Counted from the stretch's first letter, positions 27,827-37,562 are shown. The stretch is 64,000 nucleotides of DNA from JAAXHF01 sp963665955 (GCA_965231765.1 OZ246887.1:5642001-5706000); one strand, 5' to 3'. The notes: generated by a model not told the origin, from the sequence alone. Made by a program: numbers and translations.

Positions 27827-29155
27827 ATGAGCCAGAGATATCGATATAGACAAAAGTACGTTCCTGGCCGCTGGTGGGTACTGGCGATAGTGACAGTCTT
27901 GCTCGGGAGTGTCTCTATCACGCCGCTGGGATGGGCGGCTGATGAGCGGAGCTATCAAGCCATGCAAGAGTGGCTGAAGGCCGGTCAAGAGGCTGAGCCG
28001 ACGTTTCAAGCCGGACAGCGGCTGACGGCAGCCAATCAAGAGGCGCTCAAACCCTTCATCCCGCTTCCGGCTTGGGAATACTACTTTTTCCCTGACATGG
28101 AGATGGAAATCTCAGCGACCGGTACGTATCCGCCGCCCGATGACTGGGGTAAAAATGTCGTCCCCGGCTACGAGTTGAAAGACGACGGCGCCTTGGTCGG
28201 CTTTCGCGGTGGCGGTTTTCCTTTTTCTGAGATTACTCCGACTGACCCGCAGGCAGGCGTTAAAGTGCTGTGGAATATGCTGTGGCGACCAGGCGGCTAT
28301 ACCTATCTCATGCCGATGGTGTCCTGGTCGCGTGGTGAAGGCGGCACACTCGATCGGCAGATGGAGTTTACCTCAACCAGCGCCGAGTTTGCCCAGGGCA
28401 GCTTTTGTCTCATTCCCGGCTACGAGGAAGTGAAGACCAAGTCCATCACTGAATTTCGCTCTCCGCGTGACATGACTGGGACCAAGAATATCAATATTAG
28501 CTATGTTGACCCGTACAAGGAGGATGCTGGCTGGATGTATTCTCCGGCGCAGAGAAAACCGCGTCGACTGCTGTCATCTGAGCGGACCAGCGAGTCCAGC
28601 ACCAGCCCGGACTATATCCGCGAGGACGGCTACGGCTTTGATGGCCGGGTGCATAAACACAATTGGAACTATCTCGGTACACGAACCGTGCTGGTGACGA
28701 TGAACCTGGCCGATAACCCTGAGGCGGGTGGACCACACAAATGGGTTCCTCACAAGGTGAGATGGGAGCTGAGGGACACGCATGTGATTGAACAGATCCC
28801 AAAAGATCCTGATCATCCGTATAGCCACAAGCTGGTGTTTATCGACACCGAGACCTTCTGGACGGTGTGGATGGTGGCCTACGATCATCAGGAACAGCTG
28901 TTTCGCATGGGCCAAGATTTTCTGAAGTATACGGAAGGCTATGCCGAAGAAGAGCCGATGCAACCGCCGTATATGAAAGTCAACTACGCGGATAACCTGG
29001 GCAGAAATCTGTTCATGCATTTGGGCCAGGCGGCCATTAATCCTCAAAAACCGCATGCTACCTACACCCACTGCTACCCAGTCTATAGGGAGTTTTCTGC
29101 CGGGCGCGCCAAGCAGTTTTTCTCGCTCCGGAATATGGTTAGTGGTCGCCGCTAG
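27827..29155 (+). CDS. DUF1329 family exported protein
   Basis: 442 residues from the ATG at 27827, which follows AAGGAGG; the frame extends upstream but without a ribosome site. A signal peptide (basic start, hydrophobic core near residues 17-33, then Gly-Trp-Ala-Ala) precedes a mature domain of the LolA-like, lipoprotein-sorting fold called DUF1329. In other bacteria such proteins are encoded beside outer-membrane transporters and hydrophobic-compound catabolism genes. Here SCO, Baeyer-Villiger monooxygenase, PQQ dehydrogenase and FadL genes follow. Exact role unknown. Confidence 0.85.
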   Translation: MSQRYRYRQKYVPGRWWVLAIVTVLLGSVSITPLGWAADERSYQAMQEWLKAGQEAEPTFQAGQRLTAANQEALKPFIPLPAWEYYFFPDMEMEISATGTYPPPDDWGKNVVPGYELKDDGALVGFRGGGFPFSEITPTDPQAGVKVLWNMLWRPGGYTYLMPMVSWSRGEGGTLDRQMEFTSTSAEFAQGSFCLIPGYEEVKTKSITEFRSPRDMTGTKNINISYVDPYKEDAGWMYSPAQRKPRRLLSSERTSESSTSPDYIREDGYGFDGRVHKHNWNYLGTRTVLVTMNLADNPEAGGPHKWVPHKVRWELRDTHVIEQIPKDPDHPYSHKLVFIDTETFWTVWMVAYDHQEQLFRMGQDFLKYTEGYAEEEPMQPPYMKVNYADNLGRNLFMHLGQAAINPQKPHATYTHCYPVYREFSAGRAKQFFSLRNMVSGRR

Positions 29156-29231
29156 CCGCTGTTTCTCCCGAGGGCAGGAGCTTGTCTGCCTGCCTTGCCT
29201 CTCTTCCTAATACCGATAGAGGAGTGCCTGA

Positions 29232-29855
29232 ATGTTAGTGTTCTCCAAGCCTTTGACGCTCATACTGGTCTTGATCGGACTCTGTCTTCATAGCCGGGAT
29301 ACGCCTGCCCAATATGTACAAGCTCTTGAACCGGACAATGCTGAAGCACAGACACAGCCGGTCGAGTTTACCCCATTCCCCGCTCCGGATTTTTCACTCA
29401 CCGACCAAGACGCCCAACCGTTTGTTCTGTCGAGCCTGCGCGGCAAAGTCGTCCTGATGGACTTTATCTTTACCCAGTGCCCTGGGCCGTGTCTGGTGTT
29501 GTCAACCAAGTTTAGCCATGTCCAGCGCAGGCTCGGCGAGCGGTTAGGCAGACACGTCATGCTCTTGTCTGTGACAATCGATCCCCGCCGAGATAGCCCG
29601 CAAGTGCTCAAAGCGTATGCCGAGCGCTACAAGGCTGATCTGTCCGGCTGGAAGTTTCTGACCGGCTCGACCCGCGATATTCTCCTTGTCGCTGCCCAGT
29701 ATGGAGCAGAGTACCGGGGCGGCTCAGACGGCATTCGTGATCACCGTCTGCTCACGTGTGTTATTGACCAGAACGGTATGCTGGTACAGGTATTTGACGG
29801 AGCCAAGTCCACAGTCGATGAGCTGCTTGCCGCAGTTGAGCAGTTGCTGGCCTAA
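29232..29855 (+). CDS. SCO1/SenC family thioredoxin-fold copper protein
   Basis: 207 residues with an N-terminal signal/anchor helix. The metal-binding pair Cys83 and Cys87 lies in TQCPGPC, and a thioredoxin fold continues with DPRRDSP and DHRLLT, whose His is the third ligand. Members deliver copper to cytochrome oxidase CuA or act as thiol-disulfide reductases in the periplasm. No oxidase gene is nearby. It is preceded by the DUF1329 gene (76 bases) and convergent with the monooxygenase gene. Confidence 0.88.
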   Translation: MLVFSKPLTLILVLIGLCLHSRDTPAQYVQALEPDNAEAQTQPVEFTPFPAPDFSLTDQDAQPFVLSSLRGKVVLMDFIFTQCPGPCLVLSTKFSHVQRRLGERLGRHVMLLSVTIDPRRDSPQVLKAYAERYKADLSGWKFLTGSTRDILLVAAQYGAEYRGGSDGIRDHRLLTCVIDQNGMLVQVFDGAKSTVDELLAAVEQLLA

Positions 29856-29967
29856 AAAAATGATGCCGCCGACCTGCTCGATCTGCCAAGAATGGGCTGC
29901 GGTAGAAAAGAAACGGCACGAAGGAGCTGATGCGTCAGAACTGGGAAGAAGCTCCTGACTGCTCTTC

Positions 29968-31758
29968 TCATGAACTGGACGCCTTCTTGGTAAAGACAAA
30001 ATTCTCTTCCATCTTCTCCCGCACTGCATCCATGTGCGCATTGTACTGGTTGAAGCCGCCATTGTAGTTGCCGTCTTGCCGCCGCTGAAACTCACCCTCG
30101 AAGTTGTAGTACCCTGGCGTGCAGTCCCGGTTGCGGGTGGTCTTGCCCCGATACTTGATGACTTCTTGCACCCACCATTCCTCTGCATTGGGAGTAGCAT
30201 CCATAGCTTGATAGTCATGCCGGCGCGCGTAGTCGATGCAGGCGGCAATGTGATCACCTTCTGTTTTGAGGATATCCGTTAAATTGAACTGAAAGGATGC
30301 CTGGTAGCCGCCGAGGATGAATAGGTTAGGATAGCCCTGTGAGTGAATGCCGAGCAGAGTACGGATGCCGGTGCTGTATTTCTCTTCGAGATCGAGACCA
30401 TTGACACCTTTGATCTGGTTGTAAATGCCAGTCTTCTGCACCTCAAAACCAGTGGCATAGATGAGGAGGTCGAGTTCGTACTGCTTGTCCTCGAATACCG
30501 GGCCTTTCTCGGTGATCTCAGTGATGCCCTTGCCCTGGGTATCGACGAGGTGGACGTTTGGCCGGTTATAGGTGGGCAGGTATTCATCGTGGAAGCACGG
30601 GCGCTTACACATGAACATATACCACGGCTTGAGCGCGTCAGCCGTCTTCTTGTCTTTGACAATCTCATCAATACGGGTGTGGATGCGCATCACGTAATCG
30701 ATGTTGGCGTTTTCCTGGCGACGAACCCTTTCCTCGCGCGGGATGGAATCTTTCAGTGCCTTGAGTTCCTCAGTCAGCTGCGGGTCCATGTTGATCCGCA
30801 TGCTGGCCTGCCGCTGGGCTTGCCAGCCTGGCTCCAGTTTGCGCGCCCAGTTGGGGTCAGTCGGGCAGTCGTCGCGGATGTCAATTGAAGACGGGGTGCG
30901 TTGGAATATATATAGCTCCTTGGCTGAAGCACCGAGGCCGGGAATAGCCTGGACTGCGGTTGCCCCGGTACCGATGATGCCCACGACTTTGTCTTCCAGG
31001 CCCGACAAGTCCTGCTTTGTGTAGTCATAGTCCCAGCGCGAAGAATGGAAGGAGTGGCCTTGGAAGGATTCCATGCCTTTGATTTTCGATAGCTTAGGCT
31101 TGGCCAGCGTACCGTTGGCGCAGATCACAAACCGGGCCTTCATCTGGTCACCCCGGTTTGTGGTGAGCTGCCACATCCGTTCTTCTTCATCCCACACCGT
31201 GGAGGTGACCGTTGTTTGGAAGACTGCGAGATCGTACAGGTCGTACCTCTTGGCAATAGCCTGGCAATGGGCGAATATTTCCGGGCCCTTGGCAAAGCGG
31301 TTCTTGGGCACATAGTCCATCTCGTCAAGCAGCGGCAAGTAATCATATGACGGCACGTCGCAGGCCGCGCCAGGGTAGCGGTTCCAGTACCAGGTGCCAC
31401 CAACGTCAGCTCCGCGCTCGACGATACGAATGCTCTCAACACCGTACTCGCGTAGCCGGGCTGAGGTCAGGAGTGCAGAGAAACCACCGCCGATGAACAG
31501 GCATTCGACTGTATCGTTGATCGGTTCGCGGTGCGTAATATCGCCGCCGTAGGTGTCGTTTTCGTATTTTGCCAGCGCACCGGTGAGGTCGGAATTGTAC
31601 TGCGCCGTGCCTTCCGGTCGGTAGTCCAGCCGCACGTCGCGTTCTTCGGCGAATTTCTGCTTAATCGCATCGTAATATTCTTGCGGATGCGTGGAATCCT
31701 TTTGCCAGCTGAATGGGTCGATCAGGGGTGTGGTGAGTAGTTCCTTCGATTCACTCAT
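29968..31758 (-). CDS. Baeyer-Villiger-type flavin monooxygenase
   Basis: 596 residues. It should insert oxygen next to a ketone using FAD and NADPH. The first dinucleotide loop is GGGFSALLTS, followed by GGTWYWNRYPGAACD. The BVMO fingerprint F-x-G-x3-H-x3-W-D occurs in FQGHSFHSSRWD, and the NADPH loop is GTGATAVQ. An N-terminal extension of about 80 residues precedes the FAD domain, as in cyclododecanone and steroid monooxygenase relatives. It is divergent from the PQQ dehydrogenase, with a 242-base spacer holding no visible gene. A second, truncated BVMO copy lies at 51306-51424. Confidence 0.92.
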   Translation of the reverse strand: MSESKELLTTPLIDPFSWQKDSTHPQEYYDAIKQKFAEERDVRLDYRPEGTAQYNSDLTGALAKYENDTYGGDITHREPINDTVECLFIGGGFSALLTSARLREYGVESIRIVERGADVGGTWYWNRYPGAACDVPSYDYLPLLDEMDYVPKNRFAKGPEIFAHCQAIAKRYDLYDLAVFQTTVTSTVWDEEERMWQLTTNRGDQMKARFVICANGTLAKPKLSKIKGMESFQGHSFHSSRWDYDYTKQDLSGLEDKVVGIIGTGATAVQAIPGLGASAKELYIFQRTPSSIDIRDDCPTDPNWARKLEPGWQAQRQASMRINMDPQLTEELKALKDSIPREERVRRQENANIDYVMRIHTRIDEIVKDKKTADALKPWYMFMCKRPCFHDEYLPTYNRPNVHLVDTQGKGITEITEKGPVFEDKQYELDLLIYATGFEVQKTGIYNQIKGVNGLDLEEKYSTGIRTLLGIHSQGYPNLFILGGYQASFQFNLTDILKTEGDHIAACIDYARRHDYQAMDATPNAEEWWVQEVIKYRGKTTRNRDCTPGYYNFEGEFQRRQDGNYNGGFNQYNAHMDAVREKMEENFVFTKKASSS

Positions 31759-32000
31759 ATGTGTCGCCTCTCTATCGTCATCTTGAATCAGTCTTGGGCC
31801 ATCTGGAAAGTATGCTGCATAGCATAAAAATCGCCACTTATCACCTGGTCGGTCTATTTTCTGTATTCATGCGTAGCAGTCCATGTTCACATTCCCTTGA
31901 CCGCATATGGCTCACTCTTGATCCGCTCCAGAAAAGCCCGTACGGTTCGATCGCACTGACTTTGCCGACACACCACCGGCACAAACAACGGAGAGAGAGT

Positions 32001-33740
32001 ATGTATACACACTTTCAGACCCACACTTTTAGTTTCCTTGTTTCTCGACTGGTCTTGTTCTTCGCTCTTGGACTGCCTTTTCTGCCGAGTATTGACGCGC
32101 AAGCGCAAGACAACGAAGAGCAGGCGAACGGACTCAAGCCTGTCACGCAAGAGCGTTTGGCCAAGGGCACAGCCGAATACACCGACTGGCTGATGTATGG
32201 CGGCAATTACGATAACTCGCGGCTCAGTCCGCTGACGGATATCGATCGTCAGAATGTCAAAAAACTCAGCGTGGCGTGGGTTTTTCAGACGGGTATTCCA
32301 TACCAGTTCCAAGCCTCGCCGATTGTAGCCGATGGTATTTTGTATGTGACAACGGCCTATAACCACCTGTTTGCGATGGATGCCGTGACGGGTGATCCCG
32401 TATGGAAGTATGACCACACGCTGCCAGCGGATCTGCGCATGTGTTGCGGGCCTGGCAACCGTGGGGTGGCGATTGCTGATGATAAAGTGTTCATGGGGAC
32501 GTTGGACGCCCGTTTGGTCGCCCTTGATCGCCAGACTGGCCAGGTCAAGTGGAATGTCGAGGTAGAGAAATATACCTCCGGCTATAGTATCACCGCTGCT
32601 CCCCTGGTGGTCAAAGATATGGTCTTGGTTGGCATTGCTGGCGGGGAGTATGGTATTCGGGGCTTTCTTGATGCCTATGATGTGGCAACAGGCGAACGCA
32701 AATGGCGGGTGTATACGATTCCAACCCAAGGTGAGCCAGGTTCGGAAACCTGGGCCGGCGACTCGTGGAAAAACGGTGGCGGTCCGACCTGGGTAACGGG
32801 AGTGTATGATGCTGAGCAAGACCTGTTGTACTGGGCGGTCGGGAATCCCTCGCCACTGTACTCCGGGGATGTCCGTGAAGGCGACAATTTATACACCAGT
32901 TCCGTCTTAGCCTTAGATCCAGCGACTGGTGCGCTCAAATGGCACTTCCAATTTACCCCACATGATATCTGGGATTACGACGGCAATACTGGCCTGATGC
33001 TGCTTGATGTCCAACGCAGTGGCAAGACTGTCAAAGCCCTGGCTCAGCCCAATCGCAACGGCTACCTGTACGTCTTAGATCGGGCGACAGGTGAATACCT
33101 GCATGCCACCCAATATGTAGACCAGCTCAACTGGTCCAAGGGTTTGGATGAAACAGGTCGGCCGATTGTCAATCCGGAATATGTGCCCACAAAAGAGGGC
33201 GGCAAAATGATCTGCCCCGGTCCGATTGGGGGCCAGAACGGCTCGTATACCGCCGCCTACAATCCGATTGCCAAACTCTTATTTATTCCGGTGGTTGAAA
33301 GCTGTATGGAAATGATCAAGGCCAAAGCCCTGTTTATTCAGGGCATCCCGTATTGGGGTGGCGGGCCGGGCAAGAGCCAAGGCGATGATAACTCGTCGTA
33401 CGGCCATTTGGCTGCGATTGATCCCACGACTGGTGAAACAAAATGGCGCTACACGGATGAGTATCCGCTTATGGGCGGCACCCTGGCTACAGCAGGTGGT
33501 TTGGTCTTCACTGGCAATCAGTCCGGCTACGCGATGGCCTTTGATGAGAGCAGCGGTGAGCTGCTGTGGAAATTTCAGACTGGCTCAACCGTCCGCGGCC
33601 AGCCGATTACCTACAAAGTTGGTGGCCGTCAGTACGTTGCGATTCCAAGCGGGGCAGGGGGCTTGGCCGTCTCCGTGGTTGGCGAGAATACCCAGATCAA
33701 TAAGGGCAGTGCGCTGGTCGTGTTTGCGTTGCCAGAGTAG
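32001..33740 (+). CDS. PQQ-dependent dehydrogenase (quinoprotein alcohol dehydrogenase family)
   Basis: 579 residues from the ATG at 32001, chosen because a GGAGAGAG site and a signal peptide (hydrophobic 10-30, then Asp-Ala-Gln-Ala) follow; the upstream open frame lacks both. The eight-bladed propeller has the vicinal Cys148-Cys149 disulfide and the catalytic segment PHDIWDYDG with Asp325 and Asp327. The second Asp is the feature of lanthanide-using XoxF-like enzymes, while calcium enzymes have a small residue there. There is no CxxCH haem motif, so electrons go to a separate cytochrome. Substrate probably an alcohol. Confidence 0.9.
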   Translation: MYTHFQTHTFSFLVSRLVLFFALGLPFLPSIDAQAQDNEEQANGLKPVTQERLAKGTAEYTDWLMYGGNYDNSRLSPLTDIDRQNVKKLSVAWVFQTGIPYQFQASPIVADGILYVTTAYNHLFAMDAVTGDPVWKYDHTLPADLRMCCGPGNRGVAIADDKVFMGTLDARLVALDRQTGQVKWNVEVEKYTSGYSITAAPLVVKDMVLVGIAGGEYGIRGFLDAYDVATGERKWRVYTIPTQGEPGSETWAGDSWKNGGGPTWVTGVYDAEQDLLYWAVGNPSPLYSGDVREGDNLYTSSVLALDPATGALKWHFQFTPHDIWDYDGNTGLMLLDVQRSGKTVKALAQPNRNGYLYVLDRATGEYLHATQYVDQLNWSKGLDETGRPIVNPEYVPTKEGGKMICPGPIGGQNGSYTAAYNPIAKLLFIPVVESCMEMIKAKALFIQGIPYWGGGPGKSQGDDNSSYGHLAAIDPTTGETKWRYTDEYPLMGGTLATAGGLVFTGNQSGYAMAFDESSGELLWKFQTGSTVRGQPITYKVGGRQYVAIPSGAGGLAVSVVGENTQINKGSALVVFALPE

Positions 33741-33823
33741 TGTTTGGGCCTTGCCCTTCAATAGCTCCACTTCTCTTGCCGAACCGGCAGACGATTCAGC
33801 ACCTGGCGATGGACCCCCAGTCT

Positions 33824-35428
33824 TTAGTCACCACTTCCCACAGCCTGCGAGAAGCCTTGCGTACTGGCAAGCCGGGCAATCAGCGTATCCAAAGCGGCGC
33901 CGCTCGTCTCTTGTGTCCCTTCCGTACCGTGTGGAACAGAAGCTTGCTGATAGGCGACCTCAGTTGGGCGGGCTCCGACAAAACCAACAACGTGAATGCC
34001 AAACCGGCAGCCGGCAATCCGAGGTTGCAGGAGTGTCAGGTCGTGACACTGACCTCTGGAGACCTGGGTGATCAGTGTGTTCAAGACTGATTCCGTTTTG
34101 CCTTCAGGAATTGTTGCATAGGCATGAGGAATACTGGCGTAGCTGCTGGGGAAGACTCGGCTTGTCTGGTTGTCTACGGGACTTGATTGCGAGGAACCAA
34201 ACCGGCGGGTGACTTGCACGCCAAAGATCGTCATGTCCAGATCATAGCGACCGGCAAAAAACGGATTCTCGTCTCGTGATGCCCGGCGTGTTTCCGTATG
34301 AGTCAGAGAGCCGCCGAGATCAACTTGCCAATCGCCGCGCTCAATGGACAGACCCAGCGGAAATATATAGTCGGTTGTATCAGCCAGGGTAGGGGCTAAA
34401 GAACTATCTTTAATGGCCCAGGGCTCATAGGCGAAGCCGACCCGAAATTTGATCCCTGGCAGAAATTCGTACTGCACCCCCGCTCCCAGACGCCAGCGAT
34501 CCTTGGCGTCCGCGACTGCGCTGGTGTTGAGAAACGAGCGCTTCTCAAAGCGTAGATGGCTGTCTTCAAATGCGGAGTACGCAGTCCAGCTGCCTTGACC
34601 GGTGACGGTCAGACGATCGGTCAGGTCATAGGCGAAACCGAGTTTCACGTTTTGTGGAATTTTGAAAGAGACGCTTGAGTCATCGGCTGCCCCGTTCACG
34701 CGGGCGTTGCCAAACATCCAGATATTGCCGGGGGTTTTGTAGGCCAAGCCGAGATTCAGTCGTGGTGTTGGCTGGTACAGAATTCCAACCGTCCCAAAAA
34801 TTCCCGGTCCTCGGGCATCGATATCCAAGCGCCCAACTGGACTGGGAGATTTAAATTTGAGGCGACCGTAGGTCGGATTGAGGGAGACACCGACATGCAG
34901 ATTCGGACGTAACGAGTAAGCAATCGATGGGGCAAGGGAAACCGAGGCTAACTCGGTAAAGAAATTGTTCGGCACACCGTTGGCCGGGTCGGACATATGG
35001 TTAAACATAAAGCCTAACGAGCCATACATGCCAATGCCAAACTGAAACGGGGCAAACGCGTCCGTCACATAGCCAAAGTTTGGCGCGATCGGGAGTTCAC
35101 GGCTGGTGCTTTGATAGCCTGCATCGTTCTCAAAACTGGGGTGAAAACGAAGGGCGAGCAGGCCCGTAGAAAAGGAGCGCGGCAAAAGGCTGAGTTGAGC
35201 TGGGTTGTTGAATAATGCTGTGGTCGCGTTCATCGGCAGGGCGACCACCGTGCCGGCCATCGACCCGTCTGTTGGGCCACTGGCTGGGGTGGACAGTTGG
35301 CTGGCGTGAGCGGAGAGTGTGCTACAGGCCAGAAGACTCAGTGAGAGACACACTGCGAAAGACACTGGCCGACATATGTCTAAGAGATGAATGAGTCGGT
35401 AGTTTCGCCTACCCAAGATCATCCACAA
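33824..35428 (-). CDS. FadL/OmpP1 family outer-membrane transporter with C-terminal extension
   Basis: 534 residues. A signal sequence (residues 20-42) is followed by GSMAGTVVALPMNATTALFNNPAQL, the conserved hatch/NPA region of FadL proteins, then an alternating beta-strand pattern to about residue 411 ending VTRRFG. These channels take up long-chain fatty acids or aromatic hydrocarbons. Unusually about 123 further residues follow, with two Cys residues 12 apart, where family members end at a terminal strand. It is convergent with the PQQ gene and separated from the membrane hydrolase gene by 245 bases with nothing recognisable. Confidence 0.82.
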   Translation of the reverse strand: MWMILGRRNYRLIHLLDICRPVSFAVCLSLSLLACSTLSAHASQLSTPASGPTDGSMAGTVVALPMNATTALFNNPAQLSLLPRSFSTGLLALRFHPSFENDAGYQSTSRELPIAPNFGYVTDAFAPFQFGIGMYGSLGFMFNHMSDPANGVPNNFFTELASVSLAPSIAYSLRPNLHVGVSLNPTYGRLKFKSPSPVGRLDIDARGPGIFGTVGILYQPTPRLNLGLAYKTPGNIWMFGNARVNGAADDSSVSFKIPQNVKLGFAYDLTDRLTVTGQGSWTAYSAFEDSHLRFEKRSFLNTSAVADAKDRWRLGAGVQYEFLPGIKFRVGFAYEPWAIKDSSLAPTLADTTDYIFPLGLSIERGDWQVDLGGSLTHTETRRASRDENPFFAGRYDLDMTIFGVQVTRRFGSSQSSPVDNQTSRVFPSSYASIPHAYATIPEGKTESVLNTLITQVSRGQCHDLTLLQPRIAGCRFGIHVVGFVGARPTEVAYQQASVPHGTEGTQETSGAALDTLIARLASTQGFSQAVGSGD

Positions 35429-35673
35429 CCTCCCTTCCCCTACCTTCTTTTCTGAGTCGGACGCATCCTATGGTGCTGAGAACAAAAATTCAATAGGGAG
35501 AGCGAGAGCGAATCCCATCCACCCAAGGTCAGGCCTGTCACTCCGTTTCCCAGTGGTCAACCCGAGGCACAATTTCCGTCCGCTATGAACCGGTACTGAA
35601 TTCAGTTCAGCCACACGAGGCGCTCAAACGTCAGCGTGTTTTCCATCTGGCCGTCGAAATGTGAAGGACGAAG

Positions 35674-36177
35674 TTAATCAAAAGCGGTCTTGATCCCTCC
35701 TGGGGTGGTCAAACAGAAGAGGCCATGAACGCCCAGCCACAGGCGGTCGAGGGTACCGCCGGGTAGCCACCGGACATCGCCGTAGTAGACCACATCCCAC
35801 CACAGGTGGCTTGCCAGGCCCACTCCATAACCGACGACCAGAGTGGCCAGGAAGCCCGATCGGCGTCCGATCAACACGGCCAGCCCAAAGAAAGACAGGC
35901 TGCTGTGGAAGAGGGGATTGCGATGGCCACCAATCCCCAAAAGTCGAATATCCCAGTCTGGAAAGACCGTGCCGAGATAGCACGGGATGAGCGCGGTCAA
36001 AAAGATGCTGACGGCGCGATTCTTGGCGCGCAGGGCTACATAGCCCATGAGGAGGAGAATCCCGACCAGACTGTGCTCGGCCCGATCGGCGCTGTGCTGT
36101 CCGAACAGGGCCAACACCGCCCAGTTCAGCAGGATGGCGGACAGAACAAGGACGGAGACGAGAATGAAACGTTTCAC
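35674..36177 (-). CDS. DUF457/YdjM-like membrane-bound metal-dependent hydrolase
   Basis: 167 residues with four or five membrane helices. The motif PDWD with GGHRNPLFHS, then SHLWWDVVYYGDVRWLPG, matches the histidine/aspartate ligands of the membrane-bound hydrolase family that includes YdjM. The start is a GTG three bases after the stop of the truncated luciferase-like fragment, so translation may be coupled to it. Function unknown in most bacteria. Confidence 0.75.
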   Translation of the reverse strand: MKRFILVSVLVLSAILLNWAVLALFGQHSADRAEHSLVGILLLMGYVALRAKNRAVSIFLTALIPCYLGTVFPDWDIRLLGIGGHRNPLFHSSLSFFGLAVLIGRRSGFLATLVVGYGVGLASHLWWDVVYYGDVRWLPGGTLDRLWLGVHGLFCLTTPGGIKTAFD

Positions 36178-36180
36178 CCT

Positions 36181-36378
36181 TCAGGCCGTGATCGTCTGGC
36201 TCTCGGAATGGTGTTCCGTAAAGCTCACCGAGTTATAACCGAGTGCATCCGCCAACTGGCATTGGCCCAATACATCTGCCAGCATGTCGTCGTAGTGCTT
36301 ACCCCGCAGAGCCGCATTGCCCGCTTCGATCTGAGACTTCGTGCCGACACCCGGCAAATAAAATAGTGATGTTTTCAT
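36181..36378 (-). pseudogene. N-terminal remnant of a luciferase-like flavin monooxygenase
   Basis: 65 residues. The start MKTSLFYLPGVG and the segment LADALGYNSVSFTEHH match the first strands of LLM-class flavin oxidoreductases, but the frame stops soon after, whereas the family is about 350-420 residues. It is probably the stump left by a deletion that joined it to the following membrane-hydrolase gene. It lies 17 bases after the flavin monooxygenase at 36396-37562. Confidence 0.65.
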
Positions 36379-36395
36379 CTATTCTTCTTCTCCTT

Positions 36396-37562
36396 CTAAA
36401 AAAACAACTCCTCAGGCTTGAGCCCCAATAATAAACGACCGGCAGGCCGGTACATCTTGGGGTGCACAACACGATGTTGGCAAGCGGTCAAGATATCGCG
36501 CATGCAGCGATCAAGCGGACTGGTCCGAAAAATAGCACTCGTCGCCGCAGTATCGTATAGCTTAACAACAATGTCTTTGGCTGCCTGATGAGAATGAGTG
36601 ATCATCAGCCGATAGTGGGCACGTTGTTGGGGCGACGGTTTGTCGCCTTGATGCAACGTTTCCCAGAGGTCTTCCAGCGTACGATAGACGTAGCTGCGGG
36701 CAGCGCCCAAGTTGGCCTCTGCCCAGGCAACCGTCTCCTGAACTTGGGTGTCCTCGCGCATCAGGGAACGACTGGGCATCATCTCTTTGTGGCCGCTTAA
36801 CTCGTGTATAAAATCGAGGGCACCCCGAGCGATGCCTAACGGCACGCCAGCATGCGACACCAAGAACAACGGCGGGAAAGCGTACAATGGCCCTGGACAC
36901 TGCGGCGGTTCCGCCATATTCGGACTGTTCTCGAATGGCACAAATACGTTCTCAACACTGAAATCATGACTGCCGGTACCACGCATGCCGGTTGTGTTCC
37001 AGGTATCACTAATCGTGGCGGCCGGAGCTGGCACTAACATGATCCGTGTTTCCGGCTGACCGTTCGGCAGCAATCGCGGCTGGTCATTTTCATACACCAC
37101 AGAACCACACACCAACACGCTGGCGTGCTGACAGCCGCTGGAAAAGTGCCACGTCCCGCTCACCCGATACCCGCCCTCAACGACATCCGCGCGTTGGGGC
37201 GGCCGGATCTGGCCAGCGGCGACGCTATACGTGTCAGCAAAGAATCGTTGAGCCGCAGAGGGAGGAAGAAAGGCAGCCAAAGAGCTGGCTGCTGTACCGA
37301 TCATCGCCAGCCAGCCAACCGAGCCATTGATACGCGACAGCTCTTCGACGACCTGGACCTGACTCATCGGGTCAAACTCGACCCCGTTATACGCGCGAGG
37401 TACGCCCATGCGGAAGACGTCAGCCTCCATCAACGCGCGGGCTAAATCTGGCCGGAGGCGTCGTTCGGCCTCCATGCTGTCTACCGAGTCCTTGATTTGC
37501 TGAGCCAGTGTTTCCACAGCCTGCAAGACGTGTGTTACGTCGGCTCGATTGGGTGTTTGCAT
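36396..37562 (-). CDS. Acyl-CoA dehydrogenase-fold flavin monooxygenase
   Basis: 388 residues. The order of segments GVPRAYNGVE, INGSVGWLAMIG, GTWHFSSGCQHAS, TTGMRGTGSHDF and the C-terminal CMRDILTACQHRVVHP matches the two-component monooxygenase group (HsaA, HpaB-like C2, DszC) rather than true acyl-CoA dehydrogenases. The catalytic Glu of dehydrogenases is not seen, and the His near the C-terminus fits oxygenase members. It likely hydroxylates an aromatic or thiophenic substrate with reduced flavin supplied by a separate reductase, which is not nearby. Confidence 0.75.
   Translation of the reverse strand: MQTPNRADVTHVLQAVETLAQQIKDSVDSMEAERRLRPDLARALMEADVFRMGVPRAYNGVEFDPMSQVQVVEELSRINGSVGWLAMIGTAASSLAAFLPPSAAQRFFADTYSVAAGQIRPPQRADVVEGGYRVSGTWHFSSGCQHASVLVCGSVVYENDQPRLLPNGQPETRIMLVPAPAATISDTWNTTGMRGTGSHDFSVENVFVPFENSPNMAEPPQCPGPLYAFPPLFLVSHAGVPLGIARGALDFIHELSGHKEMMPSRSLMREDTQVQETVAWAEANLGAARSYVYRTLEDLWETLHQGDKPSPQQRAHYRLMITHSHQAAKDIVVKLYDTAATSAIFRTSPLDRCMRDILTACQHRVVHPKMYRPAGRLLLGLKPEELFF

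Noticed and set aside
31761..32000. Extra 80 residues at the start of the PQQ dehydrogenase reading frame
   Set aside because: No ribosome site, no signal peptide at that start, and the family N-terminus and GGAGAGAG site favour the ATG at 32001.
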